DNA from: Tepidimonas sp. UBA997
GTDB lineage: Bacteria; Pseudomonadota; Gammaproteobacteria; Burkholderiales; Burkholderiaceae_C
DNA: 64,000 bases
Reading direction: 5' to 3'
Assembly: GCA_002291945.1 (NCBI GenBank)
Contig: DBAZ01000026.1
Location: forward strand, 54,506 to 118,505
A program made the position numbers and the translations under genes. The notes under the pieces were generated by a model, which saw only the letters and a list, made by a program, of their open reading frames with translations, ran no database searches and was not told the origin of the DNA. Below are positions 36,814-46,931 of the stretch, piece by piece; position 1 is the first letter of the stretch; the number at the start of each line of letters is the position of its first letter.

Positions 36814-38016
36814 TCAGACCTTTTCCAGCACCAGGGCAATGCCCTGGCCCACGCCGATGCACAGGGTGCACAGCGCGTAGCGGCCGCCGGTGGTGTGCAG
36901 GCGGTTGATGGCGGTGGTGGCCAGCCGTGCGCCCGAGGCCCCCAGCGGGTGACCCAGCGCGATGGCGCCACCCCAGGCGTTGACGCGCGGGTCGTCCTCC
37001 TGCAAGCCCAGCAGGCGCAATACCGCCAGGCCCTGGGCGGCAAAGGCTTCGTTGAGCTCGATCACGTCCATCTGCGCCAGCGTCAGGCCGGTCTGGTCCA
37101 GCACTTTCTGCGTGGCCGGTGCCGGGCCGATGCCCATGATGCGCGGAGCCACACCGGCGGTGGCCATGCCGACCACCCGGGCCTTGGGGCTAAGGCCGTT
37201 CTTCGCGGCGGTGGTCTCGTCGGCCAGAATCAGCGCACAGGCACCGTCGTTCACGCCACTGGCGTTGCCAGCGGTCACCGAGCCGTCCGGCCGCACCACG
37301 CCTTTGAGCTTGGCCAGCGCTTCCAGGCTGGTCTTGCGCGGATGCTCGTCGGTGTCCACCACTTGTGGCGCACCATTTTTTGGCGCAATGGTGACCGGGC
37401 AGATTTCGCGTGCCAGGTGACCGGCCTCGATGGCGGCGACGGCACGGAGTTGGCTGTTGAGGGCCATCACGTCCTGCGCTTCACGCTCGATCTTGAACTC
37501 CACCGCCACGTTTTCGGCGGTCTCGGGCATGGAGTCCACGCCGTATTGCGCTTTCATCAGCGGGTTGATGAAGCGCCAGCCGATGGTGGTGTCGTACACG
37601 GCGTTGGCGCGGCTGAAGGCGCTCTCGGCCTTGGGCATGACAAAGGGCGCACGGCTCATGCTCTCCACCCCGCCAGCGATCACCAGGCCCGCTTCGCCGG
37701 CCTTGATGGCGCGCGCTGCCGTGCCGATGGCGTCCAGCCCCGAGCCGCACAGGCGGTTGACGGTGGTGCCAGGCACGTCCAGCGGCAAGCCCGCGAGCAG
37801 GCTGCTCATGCGGGCGACGTTGCGGTTGTCCTCGCCGGCTTGGTTGGCGCAGCCGTAGATCACGTCGGCCACGGCGGCCCAGTCCACGTTGGGGTTGCGC
37901 GCCATCAGCGCCTTCAGGGGTATCGCGCCGAGGTCGTCGGTGCGCACGCTGCACAGGACACCGCCGTAGCGGCCAAAGGGGGTGCGAATGGCGTCGCAGA
38001 TGAAGGCTTGGTTCAT
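36814..38016 (-). CDS. pcaF: Acetyl-CoA acyltransferase (thiolase), 3-oxoadipyl-CoA thiolase type
   Basis: 400-aa thiolase that would cleave a beta-ketoacyl-CoA such as 3-oxoadipyl-CoA to acetyl-CoA and a shortened acyl-CoA. Active-site Cys in TVNRLCGSGLDAI, GHPLGASGAR and the second Cys in ALCTLCIGVGQG are present. The CIGVGQG ending and overall length resemble PcaF/PaaJ more than FadA. It follows the FadJ-like gene by 90 bp, so together they may complete a beta-oxidation-like route for aromatic-derived or dicarboxylic acyl-CoAs. The substrate is inferred. Confidence 0.85.
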   Translation of the reverse strand: MNQAFICDAIRTPFGRYGGVLCSVRTDDLGAIPLKALMARNPNVDWAAVADVIYGCANQAGEDNRNVARMSSLLAGLPLDVPGTTVNRLCGSGLDAIGTAARAIKAGEAGLVIAGGVESMSRAPFVMPKAESAFSRANAVYDTTIGWRFINPLMKAQYGVDSMPETAENVAVEFKIEREAQDVMALNSQLRAVAAIEAGHLAREICPVTIAPKNGAPQVVDTDEHPRKTSLEALAKLKGVVRPDGSVTAGNASGVNDGACALILADETTAAKNGLSPKARVVGMATAGVAPRIMGIGPAPATQKVLDQTGLTLAQMDVIELNEAFAAQGLAVLRLLGLQEDDPRVNAWGGAIALGHPLGASGARLATTAINRLHTTGGRYALCTLCIGVGQGIALVLEKV

Positions 38017-38106
38017 GACAGTCTCCGGAAATGGGGGGTAACCCCGCGATGGTTAAGAGAAAAGGCGCATGGCGACCACAGCCTTCCGTGTCGTGCCGCG
38101 CCGGGG

Positions 38107-40158
38107 TCATGCGAGCAGTTTGCCGAGGTTGCCCAGGCGGAAGCCGAACCCGGACTCGCTGGCCATGGTCTGAAGATCACGCGCCATGGCAGCACGGTCT
38201 TGCTGGCGGGCCCAAAACACCGGACCTCCCTCCCAGCGTGGGAAGCCGTATCCTTGCACCAGCACCACGTCGATGTCGGTGGCACGGGCGGCCACGCCTT
38301 CGGCGAACAGCAGCGCAGCCTCGTTCACCATGGCCAGCAGGGCCCGGCGGCGGATCTGCTCGGCGCTCAGCGGCTGGCGGGTGATGCCGCGTGCAGCGCT
38401 GGCCTGTTCGATGATGCCGCGTACGCTGGTGTCGGTGGTTTTGGCGGCTTTGCCTTCTGTGTAGCGGTAGTAACCAGCGCCGGTTTTGCGGCCCAGACGG
38501 CCTTGCTCACACAACTGGTCGAGTACGTTGACGTAGCGCACTCGCGGGTCGCGCGTTGCGGCCTGGGCCTTACGCATGCGCCAAGCGATGTCCAGGCCCG
38601 ACAGGTCAGCCACGGCAAACGGCCCCATTGCAAAGCCCATGCCGGTCAGGGCGTTGTCCACGTCTTCGGGCCAGGCGCCGTCTTCGAGCATGCATTCGCA
38701 CTGGTTGCGGTAGGCGTTGTAGATCCGGTTGCCGATGAAACCGAAGGCGTTACCAGACAGCACAGGCAGCTTCTTGAGCGCCTTGCCCAGGGCCATGCCG
38801 GTGGCCAGCACGTCGGGTGCGGTCCGTGCGCCGCGCACCACTTCGATCAACTTCATCACGTTGGCAGGGCTGAAAAAATGCAGGCCCAATACGTCTTGCG
38901 GGCGCTGTGTGGCGTTCGCAATCTGGTCCACGTCCAGGTAGGATGTGTTGGTGGCCAGCACCGCCCCAGGTCGGGCGTGGGCGTCGATTTGCCGGAAAAC
39001 GTCCTGCTTGACGGCCAGGTCTTCAAACACGGCCTCGATCACCAGGTCGGCGCGGGCCAGTTGGGTCCAGTCGGTGGTCGGGGCCAGGCGGGCCTGCGCG
39101 GCCTCGGCTGCGGCAGGTTTCATCTTGCCGGCGGCCACGCGCCCGCCGTAGTGTTCGGCCACACGTTGCTCGCCACGGGTCAGGGCTGCGTCGTTTTGTT
39201 CTAGCAACAGCACGTTCAGGCCAGCGTCGAGTGCACAGATGGCGATGCCCGCGCCCATGGTGCCGACGCCGATCACGGCCACGGTCTGCACCGGACGCGG
39301 CTCGGCCTGCACATCGGGCGGCAGCCTGGAGGCTTCGCGCTCGGCCTTGAGCTGGTGGCGCAGCGCCTGTGCAGCGTGGCTGGGCACCAGTTGCAGGAAT
39401 AGCTCGCGCTCGCGCTTGGCACCTTCGGCAAAGGGTAGCGCACAGCCGGCCACCGCGTCCATCAGCGTGCCATAGGCGGGTTGCAGCCGCTGGCGGGCAT
39501 TGAGCTTGTCGCGTTCGGCGGCCACCTGTTCGGCCACGGCGGCCGTGTCCAGTGTGCGCCCGCGCGTGCCGATCGGCATGGCACCGGATTCGGCCAACTG
39601 GCGCGCCAATGCACAGGCCGCGCTTACCACGTCTTCGGTCACCACGCGGTCGAACAGCCCGCTGTCGGCCCAGACCTGCGCGGTCTGGGGCTGGCCGGTC
39701 AGCATCATGCCCAGCGCCTTGGGTACCCCGACCAGGCGAGGCAGCAGCTGCGTGCCGGTAGAGCCCGGTATCAAGCCTAGGTTGATTTCAGGCAGGCCCA
39801 CCTTGGCGCTGGCCAGGGCGACCCGGCCGTGGCAGGTCATGGCCAGTTCCAGTCCACCGCCCAGCGCCACCCCACCCATGGCCGCCACCACCGGGATGCG
39901 GCAGGCTGCCAAGCGCGCCAGCACCGTTAGCAGTATCGGTTCGGCAAACTGCGTCGGCGCGCCGAGTTCGGCCACATCGGCCCCGGCCGAAAAGGCCTTG
40001 TCGTTGCCCGTGAGTACGATACCTCGCACGTCCGGGTCGGCCTCCGCCGCATCCAGCGCCTGCACGATGAAGTTGCGCAGCACATGGCTGAGGCTGTTGA
40101 CCGGCGGGTGATTCAAGGTGACGACGGCAATGCCGTCCCGCAAGGCGTAAAAGCTCAT
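38107..40158 (-). CDS. Fused enoyl-CoA hydratase / 3-hydroxyacyl-CoA dehydrogenase (FadJ/PaaH-like)
   Basis: 683-aa bifunctional beta-oxidation enzyme. Residues about 1-190 are a crotonase domain (oxyanion segment DKAFSAGADVAELG, GGVALGGGLELAMTCH). From about 295 there is a Rossmann domain (VAVIGVGTMGAGIAICAL) with the HFFSPANVMKLIEVVRG catalytic His region. Two C-terminal dehydrogenase domains follow, with GFIGNRIYNAYRNQ. ATG 40158 is the usual N-terminus (MSFYALRDGIAVV); GTG 40176 is possible. Upstream lies a divergent LysR gene, its likely regulator. Confidence 0.92.
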   Translation of the reverse strand: MSFYALRDGIAVVTLNHPPVNSLSHVLRNFIVQALDAAEADPDVRGIVLTGNDKAFSAGADVAELGAPTQFAEPILLTVLARLAACRIPVVAAMGGVALGGGLELAMTCHGRVALASAKVGLPEINLGLIPGSTGTQLLPRLVGVPKALGMMLTGQPQTAQVWADSGLFDRVVTEDVVSAACALARQLAESGAMPIGTRGRTLDTAAVAEQVAAERDKLNARQRLQPAYGTLMDAVAGCALPFAEGAKRERELFLQLVPSHAAQALRHQLKAEREASRLPPDVQAEPRPVQTVAVIGVGTMGAGIAICALDAGLNVLLLEQNDAALTRGEQRVAEHYGGRVAAGKMKPAAAEAAQARLAPTTDWTQLARADLVIEAVFEDLAVKQDVFRQIDAHARPGAVLATNTSYLDVDQIANATQRPQDVLGLHFFSPANVMKLIEVVRGARTAPDVLATGMALGKALKKLPVLSGNAFGFIGNRIYNAYRNQCECMLEDGAWPEDVDNALTGMGFAMGPFAVADLSGLDIAWRMRKAQAATRDPRVRYVNVLDQLCEQGRLGRKTGAGYYRYTEGKAAKTTDTSVRGIIEQASAARGITRQPLSAEQIRRRALLAMVNEAALLFAEGVAARATDIDVVLVQGYGFPRWEGGPVFWARQQDRAAMARDLQTMASESGFGFRLGNLGKLLA

Positions 40159-40175
40159 GGACGAATCCGAAAACA

Positions 40176-40238
40176 CAACAAGCGGCTATTGTTGCTTTTG
40201 GGTATTTCCTTGACAATCACAATGCAAATAAACATACC
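40176..40238. promoter_or_regulatory. Divergent control region between the FadJ-like gene and lysR
   Basis: CAACAA-N7-TTGTTG (40176-40194) is an inverted repeat of the kind LysR proteins bind. For the rightward lysR gene, TTGACA (40210-40215) and CATACC (40233-40238) are 17 bp apart, and AGGA lies 7 nt before its ATG. Confidence 0.5.
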
Positions 40239-40256
40239 GTCAAACAGGATTGAACA

Positions 40257-41171
40257 ATGCTCGACGCCGCCGCCTTGTTGTTGCTGGTGGATATTGTCGA
40301 TGCCGGTGGTTTGAGCCAAGCTGCCCGTAAACGGCGCATGAGCCGCGCCAACATCAGCTACCACCTGGCCCAGTTGGAAAAAACCGTTGGCCTGCAGCTG
40401 GTGCGCCGCACCACCCGCCGCATCGAACCGACCGAAGCCGGTCTCAATCTCTACCAGCATGGCTGCGCCATCCGCGACGAGTTGCTGGCTGCACAGGAGT
40501 CTCTGGTTAGCCTGGCCGAGGGTTTGCATGGCTATGTGAGGCTGGCGGTACCCACCGGCTTCGGGCAAATGGTGATGTCGGGCTGGTTGATCGAGTTCAA
40601 GCGCCTGCACCCCAGCATTCGGCTGGAGCTGGTGTTCGACAACCGGGTGGACGATCTGCTGCGCGACGAAGTGGATGTGGCGGTGCGCGTGATGAGCGAC
40701 CCCCCGCCTAGCCTGGTGGCGCGCGAACTGGCGCCGATGCGCCACATTGCCTGCGCCTCGGCCGGGTTTGCCGCCCGCCACGCGATGCCACAGCAGGTGG
40801 ACGACCTGCTGCAGTTGCCCATCATCACCTCCACCGTGGTGGGGCGCGAGCTGCGCCTGGCCGCCTATCGGGGTGACGAACGGCGCGAACTGGCGCTGCA
40901 ACCCACGCTGGCGTCAGAGAACTTCCAGTTCCTGCACGAGGCCATTCTGGGCGATCTGGGGGTGGGCCTGGTGCCCGACTATCTGGTGGCCGCCGATGTG
41001 GCGGTGAGCCGGGTGGTCACCGCACTGGACGACTGGCACCTGAGTCTGTTCGGTACCCGGCTGTACCTGCTGCGCATGCCCGACCGCTACCAGACCCTGG
41101 CCACCCGCACGCTGATTGATTTTGTGCTGGAGCGTGCCAGGGTCTGGATGCTCGCAAACCAGGTGGCTTAG
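40257..41171 (+). CDS. LysR-family transcriptional regulator
   Basis: 304 aa, standard LTTR architecture: N-terminal winged helix (LLLVDIVDAGGLSQAARKRRMSRANISYHLAQLEKTVG, first ~60 residues, with helix-turn-helix at 17-36) and a periplasmic-binding-protein-like effector domain from about residue 90. RRTTRRIEPTEAG is the typical linker. Divergent to the FadJ-like gene across 98 bp, so control of that operon, with an acyl-CoA or aromatic acid as co-inducer, is the likely job. Its stop overlaps the Lon-like gene's 3' end by 4 bp. Confidence 0.9.
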   Translation: MLDAAALLLLVDIVDAGGLSQAARKRRMSRANISYHLAQLEKTVGLQLVRRTTRRIEPTEAGLNLYQHGCAIRDELLAAQESLVSLAEGLHGYVRLAVPTGFGQMVMSGWLIEFKRLHPSIRLELVFDNRVDDLLRDEVDVAVRVMSDPPPSLVARELAPMRHIACASAGFAARHAMPQQVDDLLQLPIITSTVVGRELRLAAYRGDERRELALQPTLASENFQFLHEAILGDLGVGLVPDYLVAADVAVSRVVTALDDWHLSLFGTRLYLLRMPDRYQTLATRTLIDFVLERARVWMLANQVA

Positions 41172-43648
41172 GGCCGTCGCCAGGCGCGCGGGTTACCCGC
41201 CCGGTGAATGGCGCGGCGGAAGGCGTGCAGTGTGGCCTCGGCACGGCCTAGCACCGACTCAGGCGGGTAAGGGAACGAGCCATCTTCGGGCGCTCCTGCA
41301 GCACCCACAGGTACGCCTGTGAGCAGCGCCAACCCTTCCAGCGCGTAACGGGCGGTGTAGATGTGGAATCGCCTTTGCGCCACGGCTTCCACCACGGCAT
41401 CGTTGAGCATGAGGTGACGCCGGTTGCGGCGGGGGATCAGCACACCCTGTTCACCGGTCAGGCCCTCGGCCTGGCACACGCGGAAAAAGCCCTCGATTTT
41501 TTCATTCACCCCGCCAATGGGCAGCACCTCGCCAAAGGCATTGAGTGCGCCCGTCACGGCGATGCCCTGCTTCAGCGGCACGCCCGAGAGCGATGACAGC
41601 AGTGCAAACAACTCGGCACACGAGGCCGAATCGCCTTCGATTCCGCTGTACTCCTGCTCGAAAACGATGGAGGCCGACAAGGCCAGTGGTGCCACATGTG
41701 CAAACAGCGCAGACAGGTAGCTGTGCAGAATCAACACCGCCTTGTCGTGGATGGGGCCTGAGAGCTCCACCTCCCGTTCGATGTTGAGCAAACCTTGGGA
41801 GCCGGCCACTGTGCGTGCGGCCACGCGCATGGGCAGGCCGAAACGGTAGTCGCCGAGGTCGATCACGCTCAGCCCGTTGAGCTGGCCCACGTGCGCCCCA
41901 CCCAAAGCGATAAGGCGGTCGCCTTCGGCAATGGCTTCGCGCAAGCGCTGGTCGGGGTAGTCGTGGCGGTGGTTGCGGGCAGAGAGTGCGGCGTCAACGT
42001 CCTGCGGCTCCACCGTCTTCACGCCACGCGCCTGCGCCAGGGCGGCACTCTCCACCACCAGCGATTCGGTGCGGGCAAACGCCGCGCTCTGGCGGGTCTG
42101 GTCCTCGGCTTCGCGGTGGCTGTCTTCAATCAGACGGGCCACCGCAGCAGCCTGAAAATGCGGCAGCCCGAACCGCTGACAAGTGTGGGCCACAAACACG
42201 CCGGTGGCGTAGCGGGTGTCGTCGCTGGCGTGGAAAGCATCGGCAAAGTCCACCTTGATGCGGAAATGGCGGGCAAATTCGGGGTCGCCTTCCTGCAAGG
42301 CGTAAAAATGTTCGTTGGAGCCGATCAGCACGATTTTCACGTCCACATCCACCGCTTCGGGGGCGAGTGAGGTGGTGGCCAGGGCGCTGAACATCGTCCC
42401 GGGTTCCTCGATCTGCAGCCGGCCGCTGCGCAGAAAGCGGCGCAGCTTTTCCCAGACCAGCTCGTCGGTCATGAGATCGCGCAGGTGCAGCATCAGAAAA
42501 CCGCCGTGCGCCTTGAGCAGACTGCCAGCCCGGATACGGGAGAAGTCCGTCACCAGTACATCGTTTTCCGAGCGGTATTCGATGCTGCCAAACAGCGGGC
42601 GGTATAGCGGGTTGTCTTCCACGATCACCGGCGCACCCTCAGCATGGGCGTTGTCCACCACCAGGTTGACTCGGTAGCGCGACAGCTGGGCCGCCAACAG
42701 TTCGCGGCGCTGGTCTTCGTCCTCCGGCGCAGCGGCTTCAAACAGCTCCAGATGCTCGAGTACGTCGCGCGCCACTTCGTCCAGCCAGGTGCTGAGCTTG
42801 CGCGTGTCCTTGAACTGCTTTTTCAGGCCTTGTCGAATCGCTTGCATCTCGCGCTCCACGAGCGGCTTGATGGCTTGTCGCCGCAAGGCCACCACGCCCT
42901 CGCGCAGGGCACGCTCGAGCGGGGCGGTGGCTTCAAGGAAACGCAGGATCTGGCCGCGCAGCTCGCGTTCTCCCTGGTCAAAGCGGGCGCGCTCGGCCTT
43001 GGGCAGGGCAGTCATCTCGGCGGCGGTCAGCGTGTCGCCCGATTCGGTCACCAGGGTGAATACCAGCTGCCCACTGTCACGGCGCAAGCCAAAGTGGCGT
43101 GCTTCGGCGAAGGCAGACAGCGCAGTGTAGGCCTGGGTTTCCTGCTCGGTATAGCGCTGCTCTAGTGCCTCCAGGTCGGCCTTGAAATCGGGCTCGGCAA
43201 AGCGCTTGGGGATCTCGGCCTGCAGGGTGCGGGTGAACTGCTGCATGAGCTGCCGCAGCTCGCGCCCCTGCCCAGCCGGTAGGCGCAAGGCGCGCGGCTG
43301 CTCGGGGCATTCAAAGTTGTGTAGGTGGCACAGGTCGGGCGGTACGGGCCGCTGGGCTGCGGCGTTGGCCATCTCCTGTCGTAGCAGGGTGGATCGTCCG
43401 GTGCCCACATCGCCCAGCACAAACAGGTGGTAGTCGGGCAGGTCTATCCCTAGGCCGAAACGGGCCGCCGTGTGGGCGCGTTCCTGACCGATCCAGGGCA
43501 GCGGCTCCTGGGCCAATTCGGCCGTCGTGGCGAAACCCAGGGTGCCTGGTTCCACCCGATGCCTCAGGTCGGCCGGTGCCAGGGCTTGGGCGACAGCACC
43601 TGCCTGAGGCTGGAGGGGGGAGGAAGGCAAGGATGCAGCATCGGTCAT
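41168..43648 (-). CDS. Lon-family ATP-dependent protease, LonB/YcbZ type
   Basis: 826-aa AAA+ protease. The N-terminal AAA_32 region begins with PLPWIGQERAHTA, and its Walker A is degenerate (LGDVGTGRSTLL, Arg for Lys), a feature typical of this branch. A long helical insertion (about residues 150-330) interrupts the ATPase part. The C-terminal Lon protease domain has the catalytic dyad Ser674 (EGDSAS) and Lys717 (GVNEKIEGF), 43 residues apart as in Lon. It stands alone, convergent with lysR. Substrates unknown. Confidence 0.9.
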   Translation of the reverse strand: MTDAASLPSSPLQPQAGAVAQALAPADLRHRVEPGTLGFATTAELAQEPLPWIGQERAHTAARFGLGIDLPDYHLFVLGDVGTGRSTLLRQEMANAAAQRPVPPDLCHLHNFECPEQPRALRLPAGQGRELRQLMQQFTRTLQAEIPKRFAEPDFKADLEALEQRYTEQETQAYTALSAFAEARHFGLRRDSGQLVFTLVTESGDTLTAAEMTALPKAERARFDQGERELRGQILRFLEATAPLERALREGVVALRRQAIKPLVEREMQAIRQGLKKQFKDTRKLSTWLDEVARDVLEHLELFEAAAPEDEDQRRELLAAQLSRYRVNLVVDNAHAEGAPVIVEDNPLYRPLFGSIEYRSENDVLVTDFSRIRAGSLLKAHGGFLMLHLRDLMTDELVWEKLRRFLRSGRLQIEEPGTMFSALATTSLAPEAVDVDVKIVLIGSNEHFYALQEGDPEFARHFRIKVDFADAFHASDDTRYATGVFVAHTCQRFGLPHFQAAAVARLIEDSHREAEDQTRQSAAFARTESLVVESAALAQARGVKTVEPQDVDAALSARNHRHDYPDQRLREAIAEGDRLIALGGAHVGQLNGLSVIDLGDYRFGLPMRVAARTVAGSQGLLNIEREVELSGPIHDKAVLILHSYLSALFAHVAPLALSASIVFEQEYSGIEGDSASCAELFALLSSLSGVPLKQGIAVTGALNAFGEVLPIGGVNEKIEGFFRVCQAEGLTGEQGVLIPRRNRRHLMLNDAVVEAVAQRRFHIYTARYALEGLALLTGVPVGAAGAPEDGSFPYPPESVLGRAEATLHAFRRAIHRAGNPRAWRRP

Positions 43649-43772
43649 TGTGGAAACAGTCTAGCGCCGTTTGTTGGCAGGTGGTCAAGTCCTGCGCATT
43701 CTGGCCGATCGACATGTTCATGAAAATCCTGAATGCCCACATGGCGCTGGCCCGAGCGCCTGACCCTGGCGC

Positions 43773-44126
43773 ATGACCCTGGAACGTATGGAGATCCGTG
43801 ACGAATCTGAGACGGTGGTCTTTGCGGCCCAGGGCAGCGTACAGACTGCGGATAGGCGTAACCTGCCCTTCGAGATGGGCTTGCTCATGCAGCGCGATTG
43901 GCTGGAGGCCAGCCAGGCACGCATCCGGGCGGGGGCACCGGAACTGAAGGTCCCGCTGGTGCTGCAGCTCGACGGCCCAGCCCCCACCTTGACCAACACC
44001 CGCATTGCGTTTGACCTTACCAGCGACGGCACTCCAGAGTCCATCCCTTATGTCGGCACTGGCGCACGCCCCGCACAGCGGGTCAACGCGATGCCAGCGA
44101 GTCGTGCACCAGCAGCAAGCCCATGA
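43773..44126 (+). pseudogene. Fragment of a conserved VCBS/Ca-binding-like hypothetical protein
   Basis: The 117-codon frame encodes a piece, AAQGSVQTADRRNLPFEM through PLVLQLDGPAPTLTNTRIAFDLTSDGTPESI, that recalls a family of larger betaproteobacterial proteins in which a 'LVLDLDG...FDLDSDG' stretch leads into EF-hand-like Asp-rich repeats. Here the similarity ends at about codon 92 and the rest looks random. Neither the N-terminal nor the Asp-rich C-terminal part is found in the flanks. I treat it as a gene remnant; the family assignment is from memory of the motif and is not certain. Confidence 0.5.
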
Positions 44127-44179
44127 GCACCAGCGCCAGGGCGGCTACACTGGACGCATCATCGCCACAGGCCTCTGAC

Positions 44180-44983
44180 ATGTCAGCCACCCTCACGACA
44201 CCGCTGCCGCTGGAAAACTCCCACTACGACCTGCTCGACGAGATCCTCGACGACCTGCGCCAGCGCATGGACGAAGTGCCCCAGTGGGAGTTCTGCGAAG
44301 GCTTCATGGCCGCACTCATCTGCTGCCGCCGCCCGATTGCCCCCGATGAATACTTCGGCGCTCTGCTCAGTGACCCGGCAACCGGCACTTTCGGCCCGCA
44401 CCTGTTTGCCAGCCCCGCACAGCACGACCAGTTCCTGCAGATCTGGCAGCGGCGCTGGGCCGAGGTGCAGGCCGCGCTGGATGCCCCGGTGCAATCGCTG
44501 GAAGACGAGCGCTGCTACGCCCCCGAGGTGATCGACGTGCGCGGCGCGGTGGCCAGCATGAATGACGAGGAACGCGCCGAGATGCTGCAGCAGTTGGGCG
44601 GCGAAGCGCTGCCTTCGTTCGCCCAAGTCTGGGCGCTGGGCTTCATGTACGCCGTGGAAACCTGGCCCGAAGAATGGCAACCCCCGCGCGACAAGGAGGC
44701 GGCCGACTGGGTGGAAGACGCCATGCTGCGCATCGTCGCTCTCACCGAGCCTGACGAAGACGAGCCCAGCATCAGCATGTTTGGCGACGACTGCCCGCCC
44801 AGCGTGAGCCAAGCGCGCCTAGACGCTTACGGCGACGCCATCTGGGCGGTCTATGACCTGCGCGACACTTGGAAGCATGTGGGCCCGCGCGTCCCAACCG
44901 TGCACAAGACCGAGCAGCCAGGCCGCAACGACCCCTGTTCCTGCGGCTCCGGCAAGAAGTTCAAGAAGTGCTGTGGGGGCTGA
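44180..44983 (+). CDS. YecA/UPF0149 family protein with C-terminal SEC-C zinc motif
   Basis: 267-aa acidic helical protein. The N-terminal UPF0149-like region ([29 protein letters not shown], then [15 protein letters not shown] and [15 protein letters not shown]) is followed by the zinc-binding SEC-C motif [17 protein letters not shown] at the very end, like that of SecA. YecA-type proteins associate with SecA or ribosomes in some bacteria. A longer start at 44123 is in frame. Its last 23 bp overlap the 3' end of cysA on the other strand. Confidence 0.85.
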   Translation: MSATLTTPLPLENSHYDLLDEILDDLRQRMDEVPQWEFCEGFMAALICCRRPIAPDEYFGALLSDPATGTFGPHLFASPAQHDQFLQIWQRRWAEVQAALDAPVQSLEDERCYAPEVIDVRGAVASMNDEERAEMLQQLGGEALPSFAQVWALGFMYAVETWPEEWQPPRDKEAADWVEDAMLRIVALTEPDEDEPSISMFGDDCPPSVSQARLDAYGDAIWAVYDLRDTWKHVGPRVPTVHKTEQPGRNDPCSCGSGKKFKKCCGG

Positions 44984-46052
44984 GGAAGACCCGCGCCTTG
45001 CGCGGTGACACGACGAGCTTTTCGCCTGCTTGCAGACCCAGCGCCCGGAAGTGCTGGGCCGGAATCTGTGCCTCGATCAAGGGGTCGTGCCCGTCGGGGT
45101 GACTCGGGTCTTCCGGCCATAACTCCAGCCGGGCGATCGGCCCGACCACGATGGCGCGTTGCAACTCGGCCACGATGCCCACGGCCCCGGGGGTGTAGCG
45201 CTCCACCTCCAGGTCGTGCGGGCGCACATAAGCGTAGGCCTTGGCGTCGCGGGCCTGGGCATGTTCGGGGGTGTCGATGGCCACGCCGTCCAGATGCAAC
45301 TGGCCTTCGTGGGCCCGGCCATGGAACAGATTCACGTCGCCCAGAAAGCCATAGACGAACGGACTGGCCGGGTGTTCCCACACCTCCTGCGGGGTGCCCA
45401 CCTGTTCGACTCGACCCTGGTTCATCAGCACCACGCGGTCGGCCACCTCCAGTGCCTCTTCCTGGTCGTGCGTGACGAAAACGCTGGTCACATGCAGCTC
45501 GTCGTGCAGACGGCGCAGCCAGCGGCGTAATTCCTTGCGCACCTTGGCGTCGAGCGCACCAAAGGGTTCATCGAGCAACAGCACCTTGGGCTCGACGGCC
45601 AAGGCGCGCGCCAGGGCAATGCGCTGGCGCTGCCCGCCCGAGAGTTGCGACGGGTAGCGGTCGGCTATCCAGTCGAGTTGCACCAGTTTCAGCAGGTCGG
45701 TCACTTTCTGCCGGATCTGGGCCTCGCTCGGGCGTTCGCTGCGGGGTTTCACGCGCAAGCCGAAGGCGACGTTTTCGAACACCGTCATGTGCCGGAACAG
45801 CGCGTAGTGCTGGAACACGAAGCCCACGTTGCGTTCACGCACATGCACGTCGGTGGTGTCGGCCCCACCAAACAGGATGCTGCCGGTGGCGGGCGTTTCC
45901 AGACCGGCAATGATGCGCAGCAGCGTGGTCTTGCCGCAACCCGAGGGCCCCAGCAGGGCCAGCAGCTCACCGGACTCGATGTCGAGGTTCACGTCGCGCA
46001 GCGCGTGAAAGCTGCCGAAGTGCTTGTTGACGTGGCGAATTTCAATGCTCAT
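44961..46052 (-). CDS. cysA: Sulfate/thiosulfate ABC transporter ATP-binding protein CysA
   Basis: ATPase of the sulfate importer, 363 aa. Walker [12 protein letters not shown], signature [16 protein letters not shown], Walker [13 protein letters not shown] and the H-loop [14 protein letters not shown] are all intact; a C-terminal TOBE-like regulatory domain follows. Length matches E. coli CysA. It begins 3 bp after cysW. The final 23 bp are shared, antisense, with the YecA-like gene. Confidence 0.96.
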   Translation of the reverse strand: MSIEIRHVNKHFGSFHALRDVNLDIESGELLALLGPSGCGKTTLLRIIAGLETPATGSILFGGADTTDVHVRERNVGFVFQHYALFRHMTVFENVAFGLRVKPRSERPSEAQIRQKVTDLLKLVQLDWIADRYPSQLSGGQRQRIALARALAVEPKVLLLDEPFGALDAKVRKELRRWLRRLHDELHVTSVFVTHDQEEALEVADRVVLMNQGRVEQVGTPQEVWEHPASPFVYGFLGDVNLFHGRAHEGQLHLDGVAIDTPEHAQARDAKAYAYVRPHDLEVERYTPGAVGIVAELQRAIVVGPIARLELWPEDPSHPDGHDPLIEAQIPAQHFRALGLQAGEKLVVSPRKARVFLSPHSTS

Positions 46053-46055
46053 GGC

Positions 46056-46931
46056 TCAATTCCAGAGGGGTTGCGGGGATGCCGGGCGTTCCGGGTACAA
46101 AGCGCCGATGGCCTGATGAGCACGCTCTTCCTGCCACTCGACATAGCTTTTGATGGCCAGGGTCACGAGGGCGAGCAGGGCCAGCAGGGAAGCCACCGCA
46201 AACGCCGCGACGCCCTGGTATTCGTTGTAAAGCACCTCGATATGCAAGGGCATGGTGTTGGTCTGCCCGCGTATGCTGCCGGAAACCACCGAGGCCGCGC
46301 CGAATTCGCCCATGGCCCGGGCGTTACACAGAATCACGCCATACAGCAACGCCCACTTGATGTTGGGCAGCGTCACGTGCCAGAAGGTCTGCCAGCCCGA
46401 TGCGCCCAGCACGATGGCCGCCTGCTCTTCGTCGCTGCCTTGCGCCTGCATCAGCGGTATCAGCTTGCGTGCGATGAACGGAAAGGTCACGAATACCGTC
46501 ACCAGCACGATGCCGGGCACCGCAAAGATGATGCGGATATCGTGCTCCATCAGCCACGGGCCGAGCCAGCCCTGGGCACCAAACACCAGCACATAGACCA
46601 GCCCCGCCACCACCGGCGAGACCGACAGCGGCAGGTCGATCAGCGTGGTCAGGATGGCCTTGCCGCGGAATTCGTACTTGGCCACGCACCAGGCCGCCGC
46701 CACCCCGAACACCAGATTCAAGGGCACCGTCATGGCCGCCACCAGCAGGGTCAGCCGGATGGCCGCCCAGGCATCGGGTTCACGCAAGGCGCTCAGGTAG
46801 GCCTGCACCCCGTGCCGCAACGCCTCCGCAAAGATGGCCGCCAGCGGCAGAAACAGAAACAGCAGCAGCACGCACAAGGCCAGCGCGATGAGCACGCGGC
46901 GTACCCAGGGCGATTCGTTCCTAGGTTTCAT
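46056..46931 (-). CDS. cysW: Sulfate ABC transporter permease CysW
   Basis: 291-aa inner-membrane permease with about six spans and the EAA loop ([28 protein letters not shown]) that docks on Cys[16 protein letters not shown] is a hallmark of CysW. ATG 46931 overlaps the cysT stop by 4 nt (ATGA); the frame is open upstream but that is cysT antisense-frame noise. Pairs with CysT as the heterodimeric channel. Confidence 0.95.
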   Translation of the reverse strand: MKPRNESPWVRRVLIALALCVLLLFLFLPLAAIFAEALRHGVQAYLSALREPDAWAAIRLTLLVAAMTVPLNLVFGVAAAWCVAKYEFRGKAILTTLIDLPLSVSPVVAGLVYVLVFGAQGWLGPWLMEHDIRIIFAVPGIVLVTVFVTFPFIARKLIPLMQAQGSDEEQAAIVLGASGWQTFWHVTLPNIKWALLYGVILCNARAMGEFGAASVVSGSIRGQTNTMPLHIEVLYNEYQGVAAFAVASLLALLALVTLAIKSYVEWQEERAHQAIGALYPERPASPQPLWN

